Shown here piece by piece: positions 1 through 9,834 of a stretch of 64,000 bases of DNA (within the stretch, counting starts at the first letter, position 1; each line of letters opens with the position of its first letter). The DNA is from Nephrocerus scutellatus. Its lineage: Eukaryota; Arthropoda; Insecta; Diptera; Pipunculidae. The position numbers were made by a program, and so were the translations under genes. Location of the stretch: NCBI GenBank assembly GCA_947095585.1, contig OX352765.1, forward strand, positions 58,554,920 to 58,618,919, written 5' to 3'. The notes beneath the pieces were generated by a model that did not search any database, was not told where the DNA came from, and was given only the letters and a program-made list of their open reading frames with translations.

Positions 1-279
1 CCCTGCTCTTTTTTTTATTTGACTCTCCATGGATGGCTTTGGTATTTCTAGGCACGCTGGTCCCGTTAGCGGTGGGATCGGCGAAGGAGTTCGCGCGTAA
101 CGTACCTCTAGTTCCTTCAGGCGGGCTATTTGATCTTCAGTGAGGCTTTTGCTGTTGTTGAGAGCCGAAAACCGTTTACGTAATTCCTCAACTGTACCAC
201 TTGCTTCCTAGCCGAATTCATCCGCGAGTACAGCAAGTTCTCCCCTTTTCAGCTCGTGGACCCAACTTGTTTTTACCAT
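1..279 (-). pseudogene. Partial gag of an LTR retrotransposon, N-terminal piece
   Basis: Minus-strand reading begins at an ATG at 279, about 135 bp downstream of the primer binding site, where gag is expected. It starts MVKTSWVHELKRGELAV and later reads EELRKRFSALNNSK and LTEDQIARLKELEVRY. This resembles the short helical SAP-like N-terminus of many Gypsy-family Gag proteins. An in-frame TAG at 208-210 interrupts it, so this copy is probably dead, although the reading frame is otherwise clean to the window edge. The rest of the element lies to the left of the window. The 136 bp between ATG and primer binding site are an AT-rich leader with no other signal. Confidence 0.6.
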
Positions 280-415
280 TTTGGGGTATTCTTTTTTAGA
301 TTTTCCTGAAGTTTCATCGACTTAGATTATTATTTTTTTATTATACTGCCTATTATTAAGTTTTATTTTATTTTTGTTATTGCAAAACTTGACTAGGTTT
401 TTTTTCTTTAACGGA

Positions 416-433
416 GTCCCTGCTCGGGCGCCA
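416..433 (-). other. Primer binding site (tRNA-Lys type)
   Basis: On the minus strand this reads TGGCGCCCGAGCAGGGAC. It differs by one base from the standard site complementary to the 3' end of tRNA-Lys. It lies two bases inside the LTR boundary, which fixes the element as minus-strand and the adjacent LTR as the 5' LTR. Confidence 0.85.
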
Positions 434-435
434 TT

Positions 436-1853
436 TGTAACGACGGTAAATGCCGGGCTACGCTCGCCGGCGTCCAGGGTCGTTCGCCTATCAACTGATA
501 ACCGGTTGTTTTCGAATCTTTAATTTAATTTGTTTCGCCTGGTTTCGCTTCGGGGTTTACTCCTTGTTGCTCTGCCGTCACACCTGGTTTCGCTTTGGGG
601 TTTCTCTTTGTTGTTTGCCGTCACGCATGGTTCCATGGCCGCTGACTCAGGTCTCGTAATGACGTGGTACGGGCAAGAAACTTTGGTTCACACTTCAGGC
701 GCCTTTAAGGGGAATTAAGGGGTTCCCTACGGGATTTTTTCGGAAGGAGAGGGTCTTTTTCCACTCGCTCCCCACTAAATGGGAGGCCCTTAAATACATC
801 GAAACTCAGGATGAGGTCCTATAAGGCCCGCCAAAGTCCTGAGTTCGAAGGGTTTATGCCTCTCCCTATTGAGGTTTTCAGAGTCTCGAGATGGCGTCCT
901 ATAAGGCCCGCCAGAGTCTCGAGATAAAGAAAGGGGATTCTAAACTAAATTTAATAGATAGCAGCAGATCTTTCACTGTTCACTATCTACTAAATGGGAA
1001 AACTCGGCCCTACGAGAGATCGAAACTCTAGATGGAGTCCTATAAGGACCGCCAGAGTCCTGAGTCGAAGGGTTTCTATCTAGCAAAGGAGAATCTCTCC
1101 CTATCGAGGTTTTCAGAGTCTCGAGATGGAGTCACATAAGGCCCGCCAGAATCTCGAGACAAAGAAAGGGGATTCTAAACTATTCACTGGGGAATTTGGC
1201 TCACCTGATTCCAGTGCCGACCAACGTTAATTGTCCTGTACCCCGCCTTTAAAATTCCTCCGTATTTGATTTCGTGGGTAGTTCTCATGTAAATTATGTT
1301 GTTCGGGTGTCTCGCTTGTGGTAAATACTTCTCCTCCTCCTCGAGGCGTTTTATTTTTCCACTGTTCTCTTACCGTTTCTGGTGTCCCACTGTTGAAGTG
1401 AACAGTCTCACTGATGCAGACAAAAAAGAGAACAATTCTTCATGTGTTCCTCCTTTTATAATCTTGCCTCTTGGTTGACTTTGCATCGTTGTAGGCTTGC
1501 AGCTCTGTAGCTCTCTCATCTCTCTTGTGTTGTTGGTGGTTTTCTCTTGTAACAGATCGCTTGGGTTTTTTCCATTTGGCATTTTCTCACCTCCGTTACT
1601 TCGTACATACTGCGCCGGCTGTGTTACTATGCTTGGCTTTTTTGCATACATGCGCTGTGTTGCCCTGCTATACTCGTTTGCATGTATGATTCGGTTAGCG
1701 CTTGTTGAATTTTTTTCGTGAGTACGTGCCCTGCTGTACTTGTTTGCACGCACGTGTTTTGTTGCTACGCTGAGCTTATTTGTATAATTTAATTTTCGTG
1801 CGTGCACAGTGGGTGTAAGACGAAAATTTGTTGTTAAAATTTTCGTCGTTACA
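436..1853 (-). repeat. 5' LTR, 1,418 bp, of an LTR retrotransposon
   Basis: The ends are perfect 10-bp inverted repeats, TGTAACGACG at 436 and CGTCGTTACA at 1844-1853, and a primer binding site follows on the minus strand. Both are diagnostic of an LTR. The LTR has inserted in the A-B module of the satellite region, which resumes at 1854. Internally there are two diverged tandem copies (about 774-950 and 989-1185) sharing TAAGGCCCGCCA, TCAGAGTCTCGAGATGG and GGGGATTCTAAAC. They contain the short inverted motif CTCGAGA. The short ORFs inside are not convincing genes. Confidence 0.85.
774..1185 (-). repeat. Two-copy tandem repeat (about 215-235 bp) inside the LTR
   Basis: Copy 1 starts at ACTAAATGGGA (774) and copy 2 at the same motif (989). 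Each contains a CCTATAAGG-like segment, GCCCGCCA, an AGTCCTGAG/TCTCGAG palindrome-like core and the tail GGGGATTCTAAAC. Duplicated blocks of this kind in LTRs often lie in the U3 enhancer region, but that role is inferred only from position. Confidence 0.6.
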
Positions 1854-2056
1854 ACTTACAATTAAATTCAATTTAGTTTAGTGCGGGCCTTCGGACAGTG
1901 TGCTTGTCCTTTCTTTTTACACAAATAATTCCTTCGTCTCTTTTGGTTCGTGCGACATCGTGGAAATTCGGTAAGGTTAGGCCCCATATTAATTTATATT
2001 ATTCACCTATATTATATAATATTGTGTATGTGTATGCAAGTATATGTGTATGTTCG
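1854..2056 (+). repeat. B module of the satellite region
   Basis: The sequence begins CTTACAATTAAATTCAATTT and contains GCGGGCCTTCGGACAGTG, CCTTCGTCTCTTTTGGTTCG and GGTTAGGCCCCATATTAAT. It ends in a TA-rich stretch with TGTATGTG runs. Nearly the same sequence recurs near 3.09, 12.05 (reversed), 14.75 (reversed), 25.36, 34.34, 44.40 (reversed) and 50.99 kb, each next to the 215-bp satellite. No coding potential was recognised. Confidence 0.75.
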
Positions 2057-2790
2057 TCACCAGCAAAAAAACCGGCGACGCACAGAATCTACTAGGTAGG
2101 TCAAGGGGAAACCAGAAACACTCCTAAGCCCCTATCCTTTGCCCCAAAAAAAGAACACCCGCTCCTTCAACTACGCGCCCACACGAGCTTCCCCACAGGA
2201 TCCACGCTAGACAGGTTCGAAGGAACAGTTCCCTCGAACCGGTTGCCGGGGGTCTCTTGGCCGCCTGTGCGGTCACCGGCCTAAAAACCGGCGACCACGC
2301 ACAGAATCTACTACGTAGGTTAAGGTGGCGAGCAGAAACACTAGACCCTTCTACTTTGCCCAAAAAAAAGATCATCGCCTCCTCCAACTATTCGCCTCAT
2401 CACGTGTTTTCCCATAGGATCAACGGTAGACTGGTTCAAAGGAACAGTTCTTTCGAACTGGTTTCCGGGGATCTCCTTGCTGCCTTTGCGGTCACCGGCC
2501 TAAAAACCGGCAACCATGCACATAATATACTACGTAGGTCAAGGCGGTGAACAGAAACACTCCTACACCCTCTCCTCTGCCACCCAAAAAAATCACGCCT
2601 CCACCAACTATTCGTCCCATCACGTGTTTTCCCACAGGATCCACGGTAGACCGGTTCGAAAGAACAGTTATCCGGTTGCCGGGAGTCTCTTGGCCACCTG
2701 TGCGGTCTCCGGCCTAATAAAAACCTGCAACCTCGCACAGAATCTACTAAGTAGGTCAAAGAGGCAAACAGAAACACTCATACTCCTTTT
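2057..2790 (+). repeat. Satellite array, about 3.3 monomers
   Basis: Monomers of about 215-220 bp are recognised by CTACTACGTAGGTCAAGG, AACACTCCTAAGCCCC, CCAACTATTCGCC, CACGTGTTTTCCCA, AGGATCCACGGTAGAC, GGTTCGAAGGAACAGTT and GCCGGGGATCTCTTGGCC. Short ORFs run through the array on both strands only because the monomer is poor in stop codons. They have no conserved protein features. Confidence 0.9.
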
Positions 2791-3224
2791 CCCCCGCCTT
2801 TTAAATGGAAAAAGTACCTTTTAAAAACGCCTTTTGAAAGGAAAAACTCCCATCCTACTTAAATAAATAAATTTAGGTTTGCCCCGCAAATTAAAAGGAA
2901 AAACTTCCCTTTAAAAACGCCTAATAAAAGGAAAAATTTCCATCCAACCTAAATTAATAAATTTAGCTCTATAATTCTGTACATTTTTTTTTCATTAAAA
3001 TAATTAATATTTTTCCTTTTCGTAATACGCGCAAACACTATTTCCTTTGTCTTCCAGATGACGCGGTAGTCGTGACTACTTAATATTAAATTTAATTTAG
3101 TTTATTGTGGGCCTTCTGACAGTGCGCTTGTCCTTTCGTTTTACACGAAAAATTCCTCCGTCTCTTTTGGTTCGTGCGACAACGTGGAAATTCGGTAAGG
3201 TTAGGCCCCATATTATTTTATATT
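2791..3224 (+). repeat. A-B module
   Basis: Part A (about 2791-3050) is AT-rich and built from repeated blocks such as AAAAACGCC and CCTTTTAAAAGGAAAAAC, with AAATTAATAAATTTAG in between. Part B (about 3085-3224) is the GTGGGCCTTCTGACAGTGCG...TTAGGCCCCATATT segment seen elsewhere. It is cut at 3224 by the Harbinger element, beyond which satellite DNA resumes. Confidence 0.7.
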
Positions 3225-3461
3225 CAGACCTATCGGGAATTTCGAGCGGGACGTAGGAAAAATTCCAACGGAATTGTCATTCGCATCTGGAAATCCGCTC
3301 GGAATGCGAAAATGATAACTAATAAAATTGTGGAATGGTAATACTATTTCCATAATTTCGAAATCAGCTGTGTTATGTCAAAAAGATGTAAAATATATTC
3401 TTAATTGAAAATATTTATTCGTTTTTACGTTTTTTACAAAGCAAGTATATTATTTAATAAA

Positions 3462-4726
3462 ATGGATTCAATTGCATTGTTTTATGAACATGAACGTGAG
3501 TGTGAGGAAAGTGCAACGAGAATACGGATTCTGAGCAGCGAGCGTAGGCAATTAAGATGCCGGTTTGATCCCTATAGTAATTATACACTTAATAATAGCT
3601 GAAAATATTTAACATCAATCTAATTTTTAATAATTGCGCAGTTTCAAAAAAAAACTTTCGGTTGAATAAGGCGGCGTTTGCATATGTGTTGCAGCAGCTA
3701 AAAATAGTAATTCCACCAAGCCGAAAATCTTTTGGAATGGAAGCCAAAGAGAAGCTCTGTGCTTTTTTGCGATTTTTAGCTGAAGGAAGTTATCAGCATG
3801 GGTTTGGTCAGGACTATGGAATAGGTAAAATACAATTCTAAGATAATTTCATTACGCAACAGGTAACACTTATTTTTGTTTAGCTATGTCCCAGTCCTTT
3901 AAAACAGAATGCATTTCCCAGCTTCTGAAAATATTGGAGAGGAAAATGTGTCCGGTTTGGTTAAACTTTGATTTGACCGAAAACGAAAAAGAAAAACTTT
4001 TTATGAAAAGTCGGGGCTTCCAATATACTTTTATGTGTGGACGGAACGCATATAAAAATATTGCCCCCTTATGAAGATAAACACCTTTATCTAAACAGAA
4101 AGGGATTTTATAGTTTAAATGCTATGATTGTAGTATACAACGTAAAAACAACAATTAGAAATTAGAAGTAATGTTTATCTTTAGATTTGCGACCACATGA
4201 TGCGTATTCGGGGCATTGATGCACGTTATCCCGGATTCAACCACGACTCGCACGTATGGAATTTGATCGACGTGCGACAGTTTTTCCATGACCGATACCA
4301 GCAAGGAATAAGGAATAACTTTATATTAGGTACATTACATGTTAATACAATTGCATGCAATAAAAAAAGTTTGTAATGCTATTTATAGATTTCAGGTGAT
4401 GCTGGATATCCATTGGAGCCGTTCTCCGTTCTCCTGGAGAATTAACACCGGAATCTAAATTTAATAAAGCGCACGCAAAAGGAAAAAATATCGTGGAACA
4501 CACGATTGGATTATTAAAAAATAGTTTTCGATGTTTGGTAGGTGCAAGGCAGTTGCATTACAGTCACAAAAAGGCTGTACAATTAGTAAATGTGTGCTGT
4601 GCTCTGCACAACATTTGTATCTATTTTAACGTCCACAACGATGAAACCGATCAAGACGAAGCGGAACATGAAGTATTTAACGACAAATATGAAGAAAACG
4701 AGGAAAATTCATGTCTGCTAAACTAA
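3462..4726 (+). pseudogene. Harbinger-type DDE transposase, multi-exon, frame-broken
   Basis: An ATG at 3462 opens a short first exon (MDSIALFYEHEREC...). Probable exons follow after 3642 (reads LNKAAFAYVLQQL and FLAEGSYQHGFGQDYGI), after 3885 (CPVWLNFDLTENEKEKLF), after 4185 (RGIDARYPGFNHDSHVWNL) and after 4395 (GDAGYPLEPFS, then VEHTIGLLKNSFRCL and VCCALHNICI). These are the conserved blocks of PIF/Harbinger nuclease transposases, including the CVDGTHI block near 4032 and GDAGYP near 4396. The reading frame shifts just before the first catalytic Asp block (about 4010-4030) and again after GDAGYP (about 4430). AATAAA-like signals follow near 4765. It is non-functional as it stands. Confidence 0.85.
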
Positions 4727-4804
4727 GCACGAAGAGTCCGCAATAATATAATGATTTCTTTAAATAAAGATAAAAAATCTCAATAAAAATTATTTATATT
4801 TATT

Positions 4805-4965
4805 CACAGCCTTTAAAAGTTCAAGGTATAAAGTGGCGATTCACAGCCTTTAAAAATTCATGGTACTAAGACAAAAAAATATAGAAATGAAACTAAAAGT
4901 GGCGATTCACAGCCTTTAGAAATTCAGGGTACTAAACAAAAAAAATAGAAATTAAACTAAAAGCT
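4805..4965 (+). repeat. Three-copy subterminal tandem repeat in Harbinger
   Basis: GGCGATTCACAGCCTTTA recurs (about 4832, 4898), with a partial copy upstream at 4806 (CACAGCCTTTAAAAGTTCA). Each is followed by AAATTCA(A/T)GGTA. The repeat lies between the two converging genes. No function was recognised. Confidence 0.6.
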
Positions 4966-5120
4966 GATTCAGCCTTATTTCAAAGAATGTTGAATATCCA
5001 GAATTTGTTTTTTGATTTTAATCTTTTAATCTTTTCTTGTGTCAATTCTTCGATTAGTTTGTGGTGGCGTTTTCTTTCCTTTAAATTTTCTTTTTTGGGT
5101 CATACATTTTATCCATACCT

Positions 5121-5123
<3 letters not shown>

Positions 5124-5161
<38 letters not shown>
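5124..5161. repeat. (AT)n microsatellite
   Basis: An uninterrupted AT dinucleotide run of about 37 bp inside the Harbinger element, at the 3' end of the minus-strand Myb/SANT gene. Confidence 0.95.
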
Positions 5162-5165
<4 letters not shown>

Positions 5166-5299
5166 TTTGGTAATCAAAAACAGACTCACATATTTACCTC
5201 TATATAATTTTTTTATATTTGAGTTCAAATCCTTTTGAACTTCAATATAAATTTTCCATAATTCAACAACCTCATTTGGTTTCTGTGGTTGAGGCTGTA

Positions 5300-5507
5300 A
5301 ACTGCGGCGTCGAGGTGTTCTGCTCAATTCCGTTGTCATGGAGATATCCTCAATACCTTCATTAAATTCTTTTGTGGGCGGTCGCCCAAAACAAAAGGCT
5401 TTAAATTGCGGCGTCGAGGTGTTCTGCTCAATTCCGATGTCATGGAGATATCCTCAATACCTTCATTAAATTCATTTGTAGGCGGTCGCCCAAAACAATT
5501 TGTGCCT
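5300..5507 (-). repeat. 104-bp tandem duplication in the Myb/SANT gene
   Basis: GCGGCGTCGAGGTGTTCTGC occurs at 5304 and again at 5408. Both copies continue through TCATGGAGATATCCTCAATA to GGCGGTCGCCCAAAAC. Because 104 is not a multiple of three, the two copies are read in different frames, which breaks the gene's C-terminal region. Confidence 0.85.
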
Positions 5508-6239
5508 TCAACGCCATTAACACTTTTTTCCATTCCTGAACGATTAATTCATTTATATTGCTTTAACACAAGATTACCTTAGGAAAACTCACCTGTAATG
5601 CGGATAACAGTTTCTTCAATATCGGTAAAAATATGAACTCGGTGGGGTCCACCACCCGTCGAATTTATCTCTTTTTTATTTTGAGCAAGTTTTTTTTTAT
5701 ATAGCTTTTATAATCTACCCATTCCTTAGAAAAAACCAAGTTATCTGTGTTGTAAATAATGTAATTGTCGGGCTCACCTTTCGCCATGAATTTCCATCTT
5801 TTGTTGGTGGACCTATGGAGTTTAACTCCGTTGCACACTTTTCCCAAAATGTAGCCACAAATTCTTTTCCCCTTTTGGAAAATCCTGTAGCAATATCTGG
5901 ATTTTCCGAAAGGATATTTACAATTTTCTCAAATTGTGCCTTATTAGTTGTTTTCGACATTTTCGCCTTTTACCGAAACTAAAGAGTTGACAACTAAGAA
6001 CAAAATTCCACTACAAATATCTAGCCGACTAAATATTGAATAAAATGATATTCCGACCGAATTGCCGATTTCGATTGCAACGGAACTCGAATTTCGAAAA
6101 TTAATCGGAATTGCCGATGACAAAATATCCGTTCGGGTCGTAAATCGAATTGCAGCGGAATTGCATCGGAATTCCCGATACAAATCTTTCGAGCGGCGGA
6201 AAAAATCGTACTGGAGCGGAATTGCTGATAGGGCTGATT

Positions 6240-8403
6240 ATTCAAGGTGGCAGCCAGAAACACTCCTAAGCCCCTATCCTTTGCCCCCAAAAAAAGAACA
6301 CCCCTCCCTTAACTACTCGCCCACCACGTGCTTTCCCACAGGATCCACGATAGACTGGTTCGAAGGAAAAGTTCTTTCAAACCGGTTACCGGGGGTCAAT
6401 TGGCCGCCTGTGCTGTCACTGGCCTAAAAAACGCCGACCACGCACAGAATCTACTACGTAGGTCAATGTGGCGAATAGAAACACTAAACCCTTCCACTTT
6501 GTCCAAGTATTCGCCACACTACGTGTTTTCCTACAGGATCCACGGTAGACCGGTTCGAAGGAAAAGTTCTTTTGAATCGGATGCCGGTGGGCTCTTGGCC
6601 GCCTATGTGGTCACCGGCCTAAAAACCGGAGACCACGCACAGATTCTATTACGTAGGTCAAGGTGGAGAACACAAACACTCCTAAGCCCCTCTCCTTTAT
6701 TCCAAAAACAAGATCATCCCCTCCACCAACTCTTCGCACCACCACGTGTTTTCTCACAGGTTCCACGGTAGACCGCCCTAAAAACCGGCGACCACGCACA
6801 GAATCTACTTCGTAGGTCAATGTGGCGAATAGAAACACTAAACCCTTCCACTTTGTCCAAGTATTCGCCACACTACGTGTTTTCCTACAGGATCCACGGT
6901 AGACCGCTTCGAAGGAAAAGTTCTTTTGAATCGGATGCCGGTGGGCTCTTGGCCGCCTATGCGGTCACCGGCGACCACGCACAGATTTTATTACGTAGGT
7001 CAAGGTGGAGAACGCAAACACTCCTAAGCCCCTCTCCTTTATTCCAAAAACAAGATCATCCCCTCCTCCAACTATTCGCCCCTTCAAGTGTTTTCCTACG
7101 GGTTCCACGGTAGACCGCCATAAAAACCGGCGAACACGCACAAACTCTATTACGTGGGTCAAGGCGGCGAACAAAAATACTCCTAAGCCGCTCTACTTTA
7201 GCCGCAAAACAAGATCATCCCCTCCACCAACTATTCGCTATATCACGTGTTTTCCCACAGGATCCATGGTAGACCTGATCCAAGGAACAGTTCTCTAGAA
7301 CCGGTTGCTGGGCATCTCTTGGCCGCCTGTGCAGTCATCGGCCTAAAAACTTGCGACCACACACATAATCTACTACGTAGGTCAAAGTGGCGAACAGAAA
7401 TACTAGACCCTTCTACTTTGCACCAAAAAAATATCATCACCTCCTCCAAGTATTCGCCTCATCACGTGTTATTCCACAGGTTCCACGGTAGACCGGCCTA
7501 AAAACCGGCGACCACGCACGCAATCGGATAGAAACACTCATAAGGCCCTCTCCTTTAGCCACAAAAAAGATCCAAGGAACAGTTCTCTAGAACCGGTTGC
7601 TGGGCATCTCTTGGCCGCCTGTGCAGTCATCGGCCTAAAAACTTGCGACCACACACATAATCTACTACGTAGGTCAAAGTGGCGAACAGAAATACTAGAC
7701 CCTTCTACTTTGCACCAAAAAAATATCATCACCTCCTCCAACTATTCGCCTCATCACGTGTTATCCCACAGGTTCCACGGTAGACCGGCCTAAAAACCGG
7801 CGACCACGCACGCAATCGGATAGAAACACTCATAAGGCCCTCTCCTTTAGCCACAAAAAAGATCATCTCCTCCTCCAAATTTTCGCCCCACCACGTGTTA
7901 TCCCACATGATCCACGGTAGATCGGTTTGAAGGAACATTTCTTTCAAGCCGATTGCCGGGGAACTCTTTGCCGCCTGTGCTGATACCGGCCTAAAAACCG
8001 GTGACCACGCACAAACAACAGGAGGCACGGTAGACTGATTCAAAGGATCAGTTTTTTTTAACTGGTTGCCGGGGATCTCTTTGCTGCCTTTGCGGTCACC
8101 GGCCTTAAAACCGGCAACCATAAACATAATATACTACGTAGGTCAAGGCGATGAACAGAAACACTCCTAAGCCCCTCTCCTTTGTCCTCCAAAAAAATCA
8201 CCCCTCCTCCAACTATTCGTCCCACAACGTGTTTTCCCACAGGATCCACGGTAGACCGGCTCGAAGGAACAGTTCTCTCGAACAGGTTGCCGGGAGCATC
8301 TTGGCCGCCAGTGCGGTCACCGGCCTAAAAATCGGCAACCATGCACATAATATACTACGTAGGTCAAGGCGGTGAACAGAAACACTCCTACACCCTCTCC
8401 TTT
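6240..8403 (+). repeat. Satellite array with higher-order repeats
   Basis: Same monomer family as at 2.06 kb, mixing long (about 218 bp) and short (about 150 bp) versions. In short monomers the GGTTCGAAGGAACAGTT...TGCGGTCACC block is missing and GACC runs directly into GCCCTAAAAACCGG or GGCCTAAAAACCGG. Two higher-order units are visible: about 6450-6785 and 6795-7110 repeat each other, and 7277-7568 is repeated almost perfectly at 7569-7860. No gene is supported here. Confidence 0.9.
7277..7860 (+). repeat. 292-bp higher-order satellite duplication
   Basis: GATCCAAGGAACAGTTCTCT begins both copies (7277 and 7569). They run with only a few differences through CACACATAATCTACTACG, CACCAAAAAAATATCATCAC and AATCGGATAGAAACACTCAT to the GCCACAAAAAAGATC junction. 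The near identity indicates a recent duplication relative to neighbouring monomers. Confidence 0.88.
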
Positions 8404-8666
8404 GATTGATTGACCACCAACCAGTGCGGACGCGTTTTTTCTGCCGCTTCGTAAAATCAACTACTTTCCTCTCCCCGTAAACGTAGCAAAATAGTTCGCG
8501 CCTACCGTGTTGAATAATTGCTCTATTAACATTAATCCGCTGTTCGTCGACCTCCCTAAGTGTTTACGCTTACCCCAACAAAATTTTTTGTGTGTGAACA
8601 TTCGTATTGATTTTCGACTGTGTAACAACTGTCCTACTTATTTCGGATTAGTGCTCAAATGCTAAA

Positions 8667-9834
8667 CGTATATAAAAAAAAAATAAAAAAAAACGTTTAT
8701 GTTTCCTCTGTGTAACTGACCTATTTTTTTTAAGTAGTACGCGTATAGAGCTCGCCTTTGCTCTTTCCTCTTAGAGTGTCAATTACGTTGATCTTTAATT
8801 AACATAATCATAATCATTTATTAAACTCAACTATGGTATGCGGAAACGAGGCATGTACCATCAATGACGATCACGAAGAGTGGGTGCTTTGTAGGGGAAT
8901 CTGCGGCAAGTCGTTCCATGCACAATGTTTAGGTCTGAGAAAGAGATCTATACTATATCTAAAAGACCTTAGTGAAAATTTCTGGTTCTACTGCGACGAA
9001 TGCAAGGAAGTTTCTCTCGCAGACGTTCTAAGAGCCATTCAATGTAGCAATGAAGCAGTTAAAACCTTATCAATGGATAACCACACTAAAATCATACACA
9101 AACTGGCCAAATACGACTATCTTCTTAAAAATTTCGATGACCTTAATTCCACCGTTCACTCCAATAGTGATTTATACATGTCAAAATTCAACTCAATTGA
9201 GAAGCAGCTCAAAATGATAAACCGTGCTTCTAAAGAGTCCATGAGAGGGTGTATATAAAAAAAAAAATTAAAAAAAACGTTTATGTTTCCTCTGTGTAAC
9301 TGACCTATTTTTTTTAAGTAGTACGCGTATAGAGCTCGCCTTTGCTCTTTCCTCTTAGAGTGTCAATTACGTTGATCTTTAATTAACATAATCATAATCA
9401 TTTATTAAACTCAAATATGGTATGCGGAAACGAGGCATGTACCATCAATGACGATCACGAAGAGTGGGTGCTTTGTAGGGGAATCTGCGGCAAGTCGTTC
9501 CATGCACAATGTGTAGGTCTGAGAAAGAGATCTATACTATATCTAAAAGACCTTAGTGAAAATTTCTGGTTCTACTGCGACGAATGCAAGGAAGTTTCTC
9601 TCGCAGACGTTCTAAGAGCCATTCAATGTAGCAATGAAGCAGTTAAAACCTTATCAATGGATAACCACACTAAAATCATACACAAACTGGCCAAATACGA
9701 CTATCTTCTTAAAAATTTCGATGACCTTAATTCCACCGTTCACTCCAATAGTGATTTATACATGTCAAAATTCAACTCAATTGAGAAGCAGCTCAAAATG
9801 ATAAACCGTGCTTCTAAAGAGTCTATGAAATCCA
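8667..9834 (+). repeat. 584-bp tandem duplication of LINE 5' UTR plus ORF1 start
   Basis: The block beginning GTATATAAAAAAAAAA, followed by ACGTTTATGTTTCCTCTGTG, occurs at about 8667 and again at about 9251. The ORF1 ATG occurs at 8833 and 9417. Each copy carries the same leader with TTAATTAACATAATCATAAT before the ATG. The A-rich stretch at the junction is a plausible slippage or recombination site. Confidence 0.9.
8833..9258 (+). pseudogene. Duplicated N-terminal fragment of LINE ORF1 (PHD finger)
   Basis: Starts ATG GTATGCGGAAACG and encodes MVCGNEACTINDDHEEWVL..., the PHD finger and following helices. It is then cut after residue 137, where the duplicated leader sequence begins again (MRGCI, stop). 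It differs from the downstream copy by only a few bases, for example a Leu/Val change after HAQC. It is a product of the 584-bp tandem duplication, not a separate gene. Confidence 0.85.

Larger units (their letters stand above)
5109..5960 (-). pseudogene. Harbinger accessory Myb/SANT-like DNA-binding protein
   Basis: Starts at the minus-strand ATG at 5960 (MSKTTNKAQFEKIVNIL). It continues with the helical Myb/SANT-like signature FWEKCATELNSIGPPTKDG. A consensus donor AAG|GTGAGC follows at about 5780 and an acceptor TTTTTCTAAG at about 5732. The second exon reads EWVDYKSYIKKN and, after a frame slip in an A-run, INSTGGGPHRVHIFTDIEE. A later exon (5336-5533) reads GRPPTNEFNEGIEDISM. In this superfamily the Myb/SANT protein partners the transposase and helps import it into the nucleus and bind DNA. 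The frame slip and a duplicated exon segment suggest the copy is decayed. Confidence 0.75.
3225..6236. mobile_element. PIF/Harbinger DNA transposon, 3,012 bp
   Basis: Imperfect terminal inverted repeats start CAGACCTATCGGGAATT on the left and CAGCCCTATCAGCAATT (reverse complement) on the right. ATT flanks both ends (3222-3224 and 6237-6239). The element carries the two genes typical of the superfamily: a DDE transposase on the plus strand and a Myb/SANT-like protein on the minus strand, converging on a central AT-rich region. It sits exactly between a B module and satellite DNA. Both genes have frame damage, so the copy is not autonomous. Confidence 0.88.

Noticed and set aside
416..433. A tRNA gene match at the primer binding sites (also 45121, 50346, 59755)
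   Set aside because: Only 18 bp complementary to a tRNA 3' end, with no cloverleaf. These are priming sites of LTR elements.
1370..1807. 145-codon minus-strand ORF with repeated Tyr/Arg/Ala-rich segments in the first LTR
   Set aside because: Lies wholly inside an LTR, its repeats reflect TTTGCATGYATG-type nucleotide repeats, and no domain is recognisable.
5109..5339. Coding ORFs across the (AT)n run
   Set aside because: The frame over the microsatellite encodes only alternating Ile/Tyr. It is an artefact at the end of the Myb/SANT gene.
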